A stretch of DNA of 20,422 nt from a virus. Below, one piece after another: positions 8,529 to 14,789 of the stretch (its first letter is position 1; every line of letters starts with the position of its first letter). A model generated the notes under the pieces. That model saw only the letters and a list, made by a program, of their open reading frames with translations, was not told the DNA's origin and ran no database searches. The stretch spans positions 1-20,422 of IMG/VR virus record IMGVR_UViG_3300045739_000147. One strand, 5' to 3'. Made by a program: the position numbers and the translations under genes.

Positions 8529-10499
8529 CTACCACGGTGGGGTGTTGGATCGGTCGGTGTCGTATCCCAGGAACGAAGGCTCGTAGGTCACCGACATCTG
8601 AGCGACGAACTCTTTCTGCCATCTGCGGATCACCTTCGTTGGGAACCATGATGCCATGAGAACGTCTGTTCGTGAACGATTCCGCTTGGTGACATCGTCC
8701 GAGAAGTGGACCATCTGATGGGTGTACAGGTTGACCTTCTCCCTGGCGACCGATGTGCCGTAGGGCAGGTTGACCTTGCCCTCGCGGAACAGGCGCATCA
8801 TGGCGCCCACACCGTAGTTGTCGTCGAGCTTGTTGAAGCCCTGGGTCTGGTGGCCCTCGAGGTAGACGCCGCTGTCCGATGCCCACTCCCGCACCTTGGG
8901 ATCGGCACGGATGGCCCGCTGGAAGCCGTTCTCCTCGATCACCCAATGGTGGACGTTGTAGGCGTCCAGCCAGTCCCGGAACAGGGCCAGCGCCACGTCG
9001 ATGCCCCCGCCAAGGTGGTTGTCCAGGTCCACCATGTAGGACACCCCCTCCGACTGCGACCACGCCCAGCAGAACCCCGACTGGTACCCGGTGGCCGACG
9101 GGTCAAGCCCGGCGACGATCTGACGGTCCGGAGGCACCCCGTCGAAACCGATGTCGCGACCCAGGTCGTAGGTGGTCTCGATCACCTCGCGATCGAAGAC
9201 CAGGATCCCCTCGGGGCGAGGGGAGTTGAGGTAGACCATCTCGTAGACGCCCTCGAGCCCCAGCGCCTGAGCGCTGCGCTTCTTGCCCAACAGCCATTCG
9301 TAGCTGCGATGGGACCCGAACAACATGCAGTCGCCGTGGGCCTCGGGAACTCCCGGGTCCTCCGTACACGCCGGGTCGTGAGCGGCATCCACCCTCGAGG
9401 ACCACAGCGGGTCATCCAGCAGGTAGGAGTAGAGGTCGTCGGGGTGCTGGCGGGAACCGATGATGACGAACCCGGTGTGGTCCTCCTTGCGCGACTCCAG
9501 GGTGGTGGTCACCCAGTTGCGAGTCTGCGAACGCGCCGACGGCAGGTTCACCGACGAGTCGTCCTCGATGTCGTCGCACACGATGAAGTCGGCGTCGCGC
9601 GACAGGATCTTGCCGTTGCGCCCGATGGCCACCATGGTCGACGCCTTGAGGGCGATGGCGGTGCGGTTGGCCACCTTGAAGCGGCTGTTGGTCCAGGTGG
9701 TGCCGCCGCGGGTGGTGGGGCGGAAGGTCTGGTTGGGCGGGAGCACGGCTTCGAGCAAGGGGCCGTTCTCCTCCAGTTGCAGCCTCACCAGGGTCACCAT
9801 GTCCGATGCGATCTCGGTGTTGCCGGCCACCCACATGATGCGCACGTTCGGATCCCGGCAGATCAGCCACACGCAGAAGTGGACCAGCAGCTCGGACTTC
9901 CCGTGCCGGGGCGGAGACAGGATCATGTGGCGGCTGCCGGTGAAGATGGCCCGCAGGATCCCCGCTATCCATGCCCGATGGAACCCCTCGGTAGCGTAGG
10001 GGCGCCCGTTGGGTAGTAAGAAGAACCGCTCCCGGAAGTCGGCGAACCGGGCGGTCAGGGTCCCGATGAAGCGAGTGGCTTCGTCGCTGTCCCAGTCGGT
10101 AGGTACCTCGAGGTCGTGGCCCAGGGCAGCTGCCACCCCGGCGTCCATGGTCCATTCCGCCGCCGCCTCGTCGGCGATGCGGTCCATGCGCATCCCGTCT
10201 ATGGCTCGAAGGACCGATGAGTAGTCGGCTCCCAGGCGGGAGGCGACTCCCCGGGCCGTCACATCTCCGGAGATGGCTGCTTCGGCCAGCCCGGCTGCCC
10301 GTATGCGGTGTGCTATCTCGCCCTTGGCTACCGCCTTGGCCTTGCGCCCCGGCGAACGCCCCTCGAGCTCCGCCTTGCGCCGGCGGGCATCACGGGACTT
10401 CTGGCGGTTGCGGCAGCGGTCCCCGCAGTAACGCCTGTTGGAGCGCTCCCCCCGCAGCGAGGTAGCGCAATCGGTCGCAGCACAGACCCTTGCTGGCAT
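8529..10499 (-). CDS. Large terminase subunit with N-terminal zinc finger and HTH-like extension
   Basis: This 656-residue protein is the DNA-packaging motor. Residues 193-203 give the Walker A motif (ILSPPRHGKSE). Residues 303-312 (ADFIVCDDIE) give Walker B, with Asp in place of the common DE. IIGSRQHPDD at 346-355 is the likely coupling motif. The RNase H-like nuclease shows its acidic residues at 465 (GLDPSATG), 522-523 (VIEENGF) and 612 (SRTDVLMASW). Unusually, residues 1-35 hold a Cys4 zinc finger (C6, C11, C25, C29; RRYCGDRCRNR), followed by a basic helix and an HTH-like segment near 77-108 (SGDVTARGVASRLGADYSSV). This looks like a built-in DNA-recognition module of the kind normally supplied by the small terminase subunit. 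No separate small subunit gene is visible. The start codon has only a distant GAGGG upstream. Confidence 0.95.
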   Translation of the reverse strand: MPARVCAATDCATSLRGERSNRRYCGDRCRNRQKSRDARRRKAELEGRSPGRKAKAVAKGEIAHRIRAAGLAEAAISGDVTARGVASRLGADYSSVLRAIDGMRMDRIADEAAAEWTMDAGVAAALGHDLEVPTDWDSDEATRFIGTLTARFADFRERFFLLPNGRPYATEGFHRAWIAGILRAIFTGSRHMILSPPRHGKSELLVHFCVWLICRDPNVRIMWVAGNTEIASDMVTLVRLQLEENGPLLEAVLPPNQTFRPTTRGGTTWTNSRFKVANRTAIALKASTMVAIGRNGKILSRDADFIVCDDIEDDSSVNLPSARSQTRNWVTTTLESRKEDHTGFVIIGSRQHPDDLYSYLLDDPLWSSRVDAAHDPACTEDPGVPEAHGDCMLFGSHRSYEWLLGKKRSAQALGLEGVYEMVYLNSPRPEGILVFDREVIETTYDLGRDIGFDGVPPDRQIVAGLDPSATGYQSGFCWAWSQSEGVSYMVDLDNHLGGGIDVALALFRDWLDAYNVHHWVIEENGFQRAIRADPKVREWASDSGVYLEGHQTQGFNKLDDNYGVGAMMRLFREGKVNLPYGTSVAREKVNLYTHQMVHFSDDVTKRNRSRTDVLMASWFPTKVIRRWQKEFVAQMSVTYEPSFLGYDTDRSNTPPW

Positions 10500-10523
10500 G
10501 GTGAGATAGTAACCCTCAACGCA

Positions 10524-10552
10524 GGAAAGCCCCCACCGCGCGGGGGGCTTCC
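10524..10552. other. GC-rich hairpin in the divergent promoter region
   Basis: AAGCCCCC (10527-10534) pairs with GGGGGCTT (10543-10550) around an 8-base loop, and partly extends outward through GGA/TCC. It sits between the divergently read terminase and the 33-residue plus-strand gene. Neither strand has a T-run after the stem, so a simple intrinsic terminator is not supported. It could be a protein-binding site, an insulator or part of a packaging site. I saw no convincing sigma70 promoter in 10500-10580. Confidence 0.5.
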
Positions 10553-10580
10553 CTGTGGCTCGACCTGGAGGACCTTCCGG

Positions 10581-10682
10581 ATGTCGAACCTGGCTGGCTG
10601 GTATGAGGATGTGAACGGCCAGCCCTCGAGGCCATTCTATTGCCAGGGGCCGTCGGCCCTACTACCCTCGGACGGAGGATGA
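10581..10682 (+). CDS. 33-residue mini-protein, DUF2510-like
   Basis: This short frame reads MSNLAGWYEDVNGQPSRPFY and ends SALLPSDGG. A GGAGG site (10567-10571) sits 9 bases before the ATG, and the stop shares the ATGA overlap with the next gene, the same coupling used throughout the right-hand operon. The GWYEDVNGQPSRPFYC segment resembles the short DUF2510 motif of actinobacterial proteins (GWYPDPSGRPGLRYWDG), although the usual WDG is replaced by YCQG. It may work only as a leader peptide for the following gene. The frame is supported by signals rather than length. Confidence 0.6.
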   Translation: MSNLAGWYEDVNGQPSRPFYCQGPSALLPSDGG

Positions 10683-11014
10683 ACGGTATCGAGCTCACCT
10701 GGGAAGATCACACAGAGGACCGCTACGACCGCGAGGGCACCCTGGTGGCGGTCAAGGGCCGCTCCTACGTTGTCCGTCGCATCTCGGTCGACGGGACGGA
10801 GTGGGGGGCCTCCATGCACACCACCAGGATCCCCGACGAGGTCGACGGTCTTTTCAGGGACCTGGTCAACCTCTTGCGTGTCATCTGTAATGTCCCGGAA
10901 CCCGAGGCCGAGCCAGCAGGTAACGCCCGCAGATCATCGGGGCGGCTACAGCCGAAGCGAGCCCGTGGTTCGTTGGCTGGCAGCGATGCGGGGGCCTCGG
11001 CAGCTCCGCCCTAG
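10679..11014 (+). CDS. Hypothetical protein, coupled to the 33-residue gene
   Basis: This 111-residue frame starts at MNGIELTWEDHTEDRYDREG. The start is chosen because ATGA overlaps the stop of the preceding mini-gene; a longer start at 10640 has no ribosome site. Residues 1-70 alternate charged and hydrophobic residues (TLVAVKGRSYVVRRISVDGT), suggesting a small beta-rich domain. The last 40 residues (PEPEAEPAGNARRSSGRLQ...) are low complexity, and the real domain may be only the first part. No family is recognised. It is followed by a long gap with no gene. Confidence 0.6.
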   Translation: MNGIELTWEDHTEDRYDREGTLVAVKGRSYVVRRISVDGTEWGASMHTTRIPDEVDGLFRDLVNLLRVICNVPEPEAEPAGNARRSSGRLQPKRARGSLAGSDAGASAAPP

Positions 11015-11184
11015 ACCGACCCCTTCCAAGAGGGACCCATCCTTGGACCGTGGAAACAACGAGGAGCCCGAACCCATAACGGCTCCGAGCCCGGGGAGCA
11101 CCGGCGGTCAGGACCCAGCGGCAACTACCGATCTCAAATCGCGAACCCCGAACCCAGTCGGGGGAGTATGTCCCCACGAACACC

Positions 11185-11246
11185 CTCTCCGGGTCCCTCG
11201 CTCCTCGTAGCAACCCTTCGGGCTCGTCGCTCGGGACCCTGGAGAG
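11185..11246 (+). other. Long hairpin with 13-bp bulged stem and inner UUCG loop
   Basis: CTCTCC-GGGTCCC (11185-11197) pairs with GGGACCC-T-GGAGAG (11233-11246), with one bulged base. The 35-base interior contains CCTTCGGG, a C(UUCG)G-type tetraloop. It lacks a following T-run. It could be a small structured RNA, a processing site or a packaging signal; it lies in non-coding DNA. Confidence 0.5.
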
Positions 11247-11320
11247 CCGGGTAGGAAGATGGGTGTCAGTGTCTTGGTGGCTGACATGAATGACAGCGAC
11301 CCCTGCGGTTGAACCCCCCC

Positions 11321-11555
11321 TACGCGCGTACGCGCGCGGGCGCGCGGTCGCGCGCGGGTGTGCGCGCGGGGAGCCGAGTCGGGGCCGATTCGGGAGCTTC
11401 GCGGGCGGGCGCGGTCGTGCGCGGTGTGCGCGCGGGCACGCGCATAGAGTTGCTGGACATCGTTGGCGAAATGCCTAGCCGTCCCTACGCGCACGCGGCC
11501 GCGGCCCCGCCCTCGCGTCTGCGCGCGCACCGCGGTCGCGCATGGCGCGCGAGGC
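11321..11555. repeat. Alternating C/G tract region
   Basis: The stretch is dominated by CGCG runs and starts with the perfect palindrome TACGCGCGTA (11321-11330), then CGCGCGCGGGCGCGCGG, TCGCGCGCGGGTGTGCGCGC and later GCGCGCGCACCGCGG. Alternating purine-pyrimidine DNA of this type favours Z-DNA and cruciform structures. It differs from the coding DNA on both sides. It is degenerate rather than an exact tandem repeat. Confidence 0.65.
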
Positions 11556-11560
11556 ACCCC

Positions 11561-11599
11561 GCGTTCTCTAGCCGTACTACGTACGGCGAAAGAGAACGC
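11561..11599. promoter_or_regulatory. 39-bp dyad just upstream of the early promoter (possible operator)
   Basis: Outer arms GCGTTCTCT (11561-11569) and AGAGAACGC (11591-11599) are perfect complements. Inner arms CCGTAC (11572-11577) and GTACGG (11581-11586) are also perfect, around TAC. The element ends 12 bases before the -35 hexamer at 11612, with an A-run between. The T-run orientation fits a terminator on neither strand, so an operator, activator site or origin element is more likely. Confidence 0.6.
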
Positions 11600-11611
11600 G
11601 AAAAAAAGGAC

Positions 11612-11639
11612 TTGACAAGTTCGCAGACTGTGGTATCAT
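11612..11639 (+). promoter_or_regulatory. Sigma70-like promoter for the middle small-gene cluster
   Basis: TTGACA (11612-11617) matches the -35 consensus exactly. TATCAT (11634-11639) is a good -10 at 16-base spacing. It lies about 50 bases before the GTG start at 11688 and shares the string GACTTGACA plus an A-rich upstream part with the second promoter at 13320. Confidence 0.75.
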
Positions 11640-11646
11640 TGGCTCC

Positions 11647-11673
11647 GCCATCGGCCGACGGTCGGCCATCGGC
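11647..11673 (+). promoter_or_regulatory. Leader element: repeated GCCATCGGC around a hairpin
   Basis: GCCATCGGC occurs at 11647-11655 and 11665-11673. Between them GGCCGA (11653-11658) pairs with TCGGCC (11662-11667) around a 3-base loop. It lies in the transcribed leader, ending directly before the AAAGGAGG ribosome site (11674-11681). It could bind a repressor at the DNA level or control translation. The 8-mer GCCGACGG inside it recurs in the leader of the second promoter. Confidence 0.5.
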
Positions 11674-11687
11674 AAAGGAGGCCCATC

Positions 11688-11891
11688 GTGGCAGCACGGA
11701 AGACCGATTACTCGGAGAGCTTCGCTCTCATGGACGGCGACGCGGTCGTCACCAAAGGTGGACGGCTCAAGTTCACGGCGCGCACGGATGACGGGTTGCT
11801 CATACTCGCCTACGTGCCCGTGGACATGGTGCGCGAGTCCATCGCGCTCGATGTGAAGGGTACCGGCAAGGTGCTCAAGCTCGACGCGTAG
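11688..11891 (+). CDS. Small beta-rich protein, paralogue of the 12756 gene
   Basis: This 67-residue protein uses a GTG start, fixed by the strong AAAGGAGG site 6 bases upstream. It is the first gene after the promoter at 11612. Its sequence (KTDYSESFALMDGDAVVTKG onward) shares an ordered set of residues with the 81-residue protein at 12756: TDY (6-8), GGR-KF (24-29), DDG (34-36) and Y-P (42-44). The alternating pattern suggests a small beta-barrel or sheet domain. There is no cysteine and no known motif. As a strongly expressed early phage protein it could bind nucleic acid or a host target, but this is speculation. It is followed by two stable hairpins. Confidence 0.8.
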   Translation: MAARKTDYSESFALMDGDAVVTKGGRLKFTARTDDGLLILAYVPVDMVRESIALDVKGTGKVLKLDA

Positions 11892-11904
11892 GTGCGGGCG
11901 TGGC

Positions 11905-11960
11905 GGGCGGGCGCTCCCGGGCGCTCGCCCGCCCAGGCGCACACGGGCGCTCGCGCCCGT
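11905..11960 (+). other. Two consecutive GC hairpins between genes
   Basis: GGGCGGGCG (11905-11913) pairs with CGCCCGCCC (11926-11934). ACGGGCG (11943-11949) pairs with CGCCCGT (11954-11960) around CTCG. The second ends 2 bases before the AGAAAGGAGG ribosome site of the next gene. No T-run follows, so read-through into the next gene is expected. Roles could be mRNA stabilisation, partial attenuation or control of ribosome access. Confidence 0.6.
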
Positions 11961-11976
11961 AGAAAGGAGGCATTCC

Positions 11977-12468
11977 ATGACAACGACGACTCTCGAAGCA
12001 ATACCCGCAGAGGCCGTGAGGGCGGCGCTCCGCGACGGGTTGCGGCCCGTCATCGACTACCCGTACACGCATAGCGGACGTCGGGCGCGGGCCAAAGCTC
12101 TCGGCTCCCGATGGGCACCGGCTCCCGAGCCGAGCGACTTCGCACGTATGTGGGAAGCGATGTGGTGCCAATTGGACACCAACGCCCTACGCAGGGCGCA
12201 AGCGGCCGCTACCGCGGAGGGATGGGGCCGAGTCCATCGGCAGGGATTCTGTGAGTTCCGCCCGGTGCGCAGACGGAGGGACCCCGACCCCCGCCCGGTG
12301 CTCACCCCGGCCTACGTATCTCGCGGGTGGTATCGCCACCCCGAAACTGGGGCACTACGGCGAAAAGTGGACGGTGGGCCGGGTTGGGTACCACGCGGGT
12401 CCAAGCCGGTTGGTGACCACCGTCCGTGGTCTCAGCCGGACCCGGCGCCCGTACCCGAGGGCGACTGA
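11977..12468 (+). CDS. Hypothetical protein, basic and Pro/Arg-rich
   Basis: This 163-residue protein has the AAAGGAGG site (11963-11970) 6 bases before its ATG. Residues 1-110 appear folded (TLEAIPAEAVRAALRDGLRP, then FARMWEAMWCQLDTNALRRA). The rest, from about residue 95, is rich in Arg, Pro, Trp and Gly (VSRGWYRHPETGALRRKVDG). That last part resembles a short beta-hairpin motif around GWYRHPETG. No family is recognised. Its stop overlaps the start of the next gene as TGATG, so they are coupled. It belongs to the transcript beginning near 11646. Confidence 0.75.
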   Translation: MTTTTLEAIPAEAVRAALRDGLRPVIDYPYTHSGRRARAKALGSRWAPAPEPSDFARMWEAMWCQLDTNALRRAQAAATAEGWGRVHRQGFCEFRPVRRRRDPDPRPVLTPAYVSRGWYRHPETGALRRKVDGGPGWVPRGSKPVGDHRPWSQPDPAPVPEGD

Positions 12469-12656
12469 TGGGCGCACCTACCGCACCCAAGACAGCGTTC
12501 TACGTGTGCCCGGGTTGCGCCCGTATCACCGAGGCCATCGTTGGCTCGGAGGCGTGGTGCCCGTGCCCGCGCCCGGTGGGCAGGCGCACCTACCTTCGGC
12601 CGATGGTCCCCTATTCCACGCGGGCGGCAGCCCGAGCCGCGGTCCGCAAGACCTAG
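12468..12656 (+). CDS. Small zinc-ribbon-like protein
   Basis: This 62-residue protein begins MGAPTAPKTAFYVCPGCARI. Cys14 and Cys17 (CPGC) and Cys31 and Cys33 (WCPCPRP) form a likely four-cysteine zinc site, so it may be a compact zinc ribbon. The C-terminal half is basic (STRAAARAAVRKT). The start is chosen by the TGATG overlap with the upstream stop; an in-frame ATG at 12426 lies inside the upstream gene with no ribosome site. DNA, RNA or protein binding are all possible. Confidence 0.7.
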   Translation: MGAPTAPKTAFYVCPGCARITEAIVGSEAWCPCPRPVGRRTYLRPMVPYSTRAAARAAVRKT

Positions 12657-12665
12657 CCCAGCCCA

Positions 12666-12726
12666 GGCCCTACGCTCCCGAGCGCAGGGCCGACGGTGTG
12701 CTAGGTACTCGGGGATGGACCCCGAG
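12666..12726 (+). other. Two consecutive GC hairpins before the 12756 gene
   Basis: First hairpin: GGCCCT-A-CGCT (12666-12676) with AGCG-C-AGGGCC (12681-12691), loop CCCG. Second: CTCGGGG (12708-12714) with CCCCGAG (12720-12726), loop ATGGA. They fill most of the 99-base gap and precede the ribosome site at 12740-12747. There is no T-run, so they do not look like full terminators. The arrangement repeats that after the 11688 gene. Confidence 0.6.
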
Positions 12727-12755
12727 CTAGGGGCGCACCAAAGGAGGCAGACCCT

Positions 12756-12989
<234 letters not shown>

Positions 12990-13001
<12 letters not shown>

Positions 13002-13037
13002 AGGCCCGCGTAGGGCGGGGTCACACTCGCCCTACGC
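12990..13037 (+). promoter_or_regulatory. Two mutually exclusive hairpins, the first with the stop codon in its loop
   Basis: Hairpin A: ACGCGGGCC (12990-12998) pairs perfectly with GGCCCGCGT (13003-13011) around TAGA, which contains the stop codon of the 12756 gene. Hairpin B: GCGTAGGGCG (13008-13017) pairs perfectly with CGCCCTACGC (13028-13037). They share bases 13008-13011, so both cannot form fully at once. A ribosome terminating at this stop would block A and allow B, an arrangement seen in attenuators. No T-run follows either. Confidence 0.6.
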
Positions 13038-13041
13038 ACTA

Positions 13042-13079
13042 CGGGGGAGCGCGGGTACCTACTCGCCCGCGCTCCCCCG
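13042..13079 (+). other. Perfect 14-bp GC hairpin
   Basis: CGGGGGAGCGCGGG (13042-13055) pairs without mismatch with CCCGCGCTCCCCCG (13066-13079) around a 10-base loop. It is the strongest stem in the window. A terminator ending the first small-gene transcript is possible because a new promoter follows at 13320, but there is no T-run, so termination would need to be of the non-canonical kind described in high-GC bacteria. Confidence 0.65.
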
Positions 13080-13319
13080 CCTCGCGGGCGGAGGCGAGCG
13101 CGCCCCGTCGTCCCCGTGCTCAGGCGCGGGCGCGCCCGCCCGCCCGTGCGCCCGCCGGCGGCTATGGCATAGCAATGCCCGCGCGAATCGCGGCTGGCGC
13201 CGACAGCAATGACCGCGCGCGTCCCGCCGATCGCTAGGCGCGACGCCGAAAGGCGAGGGCTACCGAACGAGCCCTTACGTCTTCGCTATCGGTACGTGCG
13301 CAGGGAGACAAGAAAAGAC

Positions 13320-13347
13320 TTGACAGGCTGAGAAAGCATGAGAGAAT
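13320..13347 (+). promoter_or_regulatory. Second sigma70-like promoter, for the right-hand operon
   Basis: TTGACA (13320-13325) is a perfect -35. GAGAAT (13342-13347) at 16-base spacing is a weaker -10. The context GACTTGACA and a purine-rich upstream stretch match the promoter at 11612. It would drive the long operon from 13419 onward. Confidence 0.6.
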
Positions 13348-13362
13348 GTTGAACGACGAGCC

Positions 13363-13397
13363 GACGGCTGCCCTCTCCGATTGAGGGCGAAGCCGTC
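13363..13397 (+). promoter_or_regulatory. Leader hairpin before the DnaJ-type zinc-finger gene
   Basis: GACGGCT (13363-13369) pairs with AGCCGTC (13391-13397), and inside it CCCTC (13371-13375) pairs with GAGGG (13383-13387). It ends 4 bases before the AAAGGAGG site (13402-13409). The 8-mer GCCGACGG at 13360-13367 is shared with the first leader (11654-11661), at 40 and 42 bases from the respective -35 hexamers. Confidence 0.55.
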
Positions 13398-13418
13398 AAG
13401 TAAAGGAGGCGATTCGTA

Positions 13419-13769
13419 ATGGCTGACATCTTGTGTCGGCGTTGTTCGGAGCCGTGGGACAGCTACTACCTGACCCATGACATCGACGCCGACGACGGGA
13501 CACCGCCGGGGTCCACCAAGCGCCGCATCATCGCGGGTGAGGGGTGTCCGGCGTGTAAGTGGGGTAAGGCTTGCCCCATCTGTGGCGGCAGCGGCATAGA
13601 CCGCTGGTACGGCGGCAGGAACGAGGGCCCATGTGTACGGTGCGATGGGACCGGCAAGCTGGACCCCACGCGGGATGCGCCCGACGACATGGAGTTCTTG
13701 CGAGCCATCGAGGATTCGACCGATGGCATGGAGATATTCGATGCCATCGACGGGATGATGGGAGGTTAA
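13419..13769 (+). CDS. DnaJ-type zinc-finger protein
   Basis: This 116-residue protein holds four CxxC pairs: C6/C9, C43/C46, C52/C55 and C72/C75. The last two are CPICGGSG and CVRCDGTG, the CxxCxGxG form of the DnaJ cysteine-rich domain, so two zinc ions are likely. There is no J domain. The C-terminal 30 residues are acidic and helical (DDMEFLRAIEDSTDGMEIFD). Small stand-alone proteins of this type occur in phage early regions; they may bind RNA, protein or act as thiol-linked scaffolds, but the exact job is unknown. It is the first gene after the second promoter, with a strong ribosome site 9 bases before ATG. Confidence 0.8.
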   Translation: MADILCRRCSEPWDSYYLTHDIDADDGTPPGSTKRRIIAGEGCPACKWGKACPICGGSGIDRWYGGRNEGPCVRCDGTGKLDPTRDAPDDMEFLRAIEDSTDGMEIFDAIDGMMGG

Positions 13770-13771
13770 GG

Positions 13772-14245
13772 ATGGCAACTCGTTCAACAACACACTTCCG
13801 ACGGTCGTCTGGTGACCCGTCGGCCATCGTTTACCGACACTGGGACGGCTACCCGGAGGGTCACGGCGCCGACCTGCTGAGGTTCTTCGCCGAGGTCGGG
13901 GAGCTATCCGACTCCCGCTTCGGAGATCCCCAGTACCTCGCAGCCAAGCTGGTGGTGTTCCTGGCACGGGAGTTCGCGGTGGACTACACCTGGCCACCAG
14001 GAGCTCCACCCGACGGTGTGGAGACCCCGAGGTCAAGCCCCCTTGACTTCCTGGGTGTGGGGATATGCCTCCAAGACCCCGGTGACATCGAGTATCGGTA
14101 CCTGGTGAACTGCTACTCGCCCATCGGTCTCGGCCTGGCGCGTCCGTTCGTCATGGTTCAGTCCACCTCCGGTGGCTACGACCGTCCGATGTCCTATCAC
14201 GACATCGGAGAGCTGGGTTCGGTGCTCAAGGAGGTGAAGCTATGA
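13772..14245 (+). CDS. Conserved phage hypothetical protein (HWDGYPEG family)
   Basis: This 157-residue protein begins MATRSTTHFRRSSGDPSAIV and carries YRHWDGYPEGHGADLLRFF, a pattern I recognise from many phage and plasmid hypothetical proteins. The start at 13772 is preceded by GGGAGG and lies 2 bases after the upstream stop; a longer frame from 13571 is inside the zinc-finger gene and is not used. The centre (YLAAKLVVFLAREFAVDYTW) is hydrophobic but not a clear membrane segment. Its stop overlaps the next gene (ATGA). Function is unknown. Confidence 0.8.
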   Translation: MATRSTTHFRRSSGDPSAIVYRHWDGYPEGHGADLLRFFAEVGELSDSRFGDPQYLAAKLVVFLAREFAVDYTWPPGAPPDGVETPRSSPLDFLGVGICLQDPGDIEYRYLVNCYSPIGLGLARPFVMVQSTSGGYDRPMSYHDIGELGSVLKEVKL

Positions 14246-14544
14246 ACGGCGAGGTCTACCTGCCAATCTGCGTCGTCATCACGGCAGGCAAGGTCGTTGG
14301 ATTCGACATCGACTGGGAGGGTGCTCCCTGGATGTCCGTCACCGACACCGACAACGTATGGGCACCCCAGGGTGACCCGGCTGATGCCGATACCTGGAGA
14401 TGGTGTCGGGATGACAGCCTGGAACAGATGGCCCTTGACTGGCTCTCTGACCACAACCCGGTAATCGTCGGCGGCCGACTGTTCACCGAGGCCCAGGCGC
14501 GGTCATCTACCAATGCCCACGACCCACAGAAAGGGGAACAATGA
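14242..14544 (+). CDS. Hypothetical protein
   Basis: This 100-residue protein starts in an ATGA overlap, with GGAGGTG just upstream. It is acidic and rich in Trp and Asp (FDIDWEGAPWMSVTDTDNVW, RWCRDDSLEQMALDWLSDHN). The layout, with an N-terminal beta-strand pair and a C-terminal helix, suggests a small soluble protein. No family is recognised. It also overlaps the next start by 4 bases. Confidence 0.75.
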   Translation: MNGEVYLPICVVITAGKVVGFDIDWEGAPWMSVTDTDNVWAPQGDPADADTWRWCRDDSLEQMALDWLSDHNPVIVGGRLFTEAQARSSTNAHDPQKGEQ

Positions 14545-14789
14545 ACAACCGGGACTACCAAACCATGCCTGAACTCACGCTTGTACGCCATGAGCTCACG
14601 CTGCTCCGACGCATGACGCAGCGTGAGCTGATATGCGCTCGACGCGCTGCCGACTGCGATGTCGGCGGTGAGGTCCTGAGCCACGCCAACAAAACCGTAC
14701 GCACCTTGGAGCACATCGCCGACAAGCTCGACCACTGTCTAGAGGTCGCGTGGAAGGCGGCTGCTAAGGAGGACCAACATGGGACTTGA
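14541..14789 (+). CDS. Small helical hypothetical protein
   Basis: This 82-residue protein is almost wholly helical by sequence (PELTLVRHELTLLRRMTQRE, then ANKTVRTLEHIADKLDHCLE), perhaps a helical hairpin or dimer. It starts in an ATGA overlap with an AAAGGGG site before it. Its stop lies 11 bases inside the next gene, whose own ribosome site (AAGGAGG) is within this frame. Function is unknown. Confidence 0.75.
   Translation: MNNRDYQTMPELTLVRHELTLLRRMTQRELICARRAADCDVGGEVLSHANKTVRTLEHIADKLDHCLEVAWKAAAKEDQHGT

Larger units (their letters stand above)
11015..11687. other. Long intergenic region without a convincing gene; structured and CG-rich
   Basis: No frame here has both a ribosome site and plausible protein composition. 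The frames present (such as 11108-11557 minus) translate to Arg/Ala/Thr-rich low-complexity sequence produced by CG repeats. The stretch holds a bulged 13-bp hairpin, an alternating CG tract, a large dyad and a promoter, each listed separately. Lying between the divergent blocks and near the terminase gene, it is a reasonable candidate for a replication origin or packaging site, but this is inference. Confidence 0.6.
13002..13418. other. Intergenic region of hairpins, palindromes and a second promoter
   Basis: No credible gene is present in these 417 bases. Besides the hairpins listed separately there are GCCTC/GAGGC (13079-13095), the palindrome GCGGGCGCGCCCGC (13126-13139), a CGCC-GAAA-GGCG tetraloop hairpin and an AGGGCT/AGCCCT hairpin just before the promoter. 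Composition is extreme in G and C until about 13250, then becomes more mixed toward the promoter. Confidence 0.6.

Noticed and set aside
8706-10016. 436-residue plus-strand frame
   Set aside because: It is antisense to the terminase, whose motifs are clear on the other strand; it has no ribosome site or recognisable domain.
10524-10552. Intrinsic terminator for either flanking gene
   Set aside because: No T-run on either strand and it lies upstream, not downstream, of both divergent genes; kept only as a hairpin.
11015-11320. tRNA gene or CRISPR array in the intergenic DNA
   Set aside because: No cloverleaf with a T-loop signature and no regularly spaced direct repeats were found.
11108-11557. 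149-residue minus-strand frame in the intergenic region
   Set aside because: Its product is low-complexity Arg/Ala/Thr sequence generated by CG repeats, with no ribosome site.
11561-11610. Terminator formed by the 39-bp dyad and its A-run
   Set aside because: The run is A on the plus strand after the stem; for the minus strand the T-run precedes the stem. Neither orientation works.
12251-12730. 159-residue plus-strand frame
   Set aside because: It overlaps two better supported genes (11977 and 12468), lacks a ribosome site and runs through a hairpin region.
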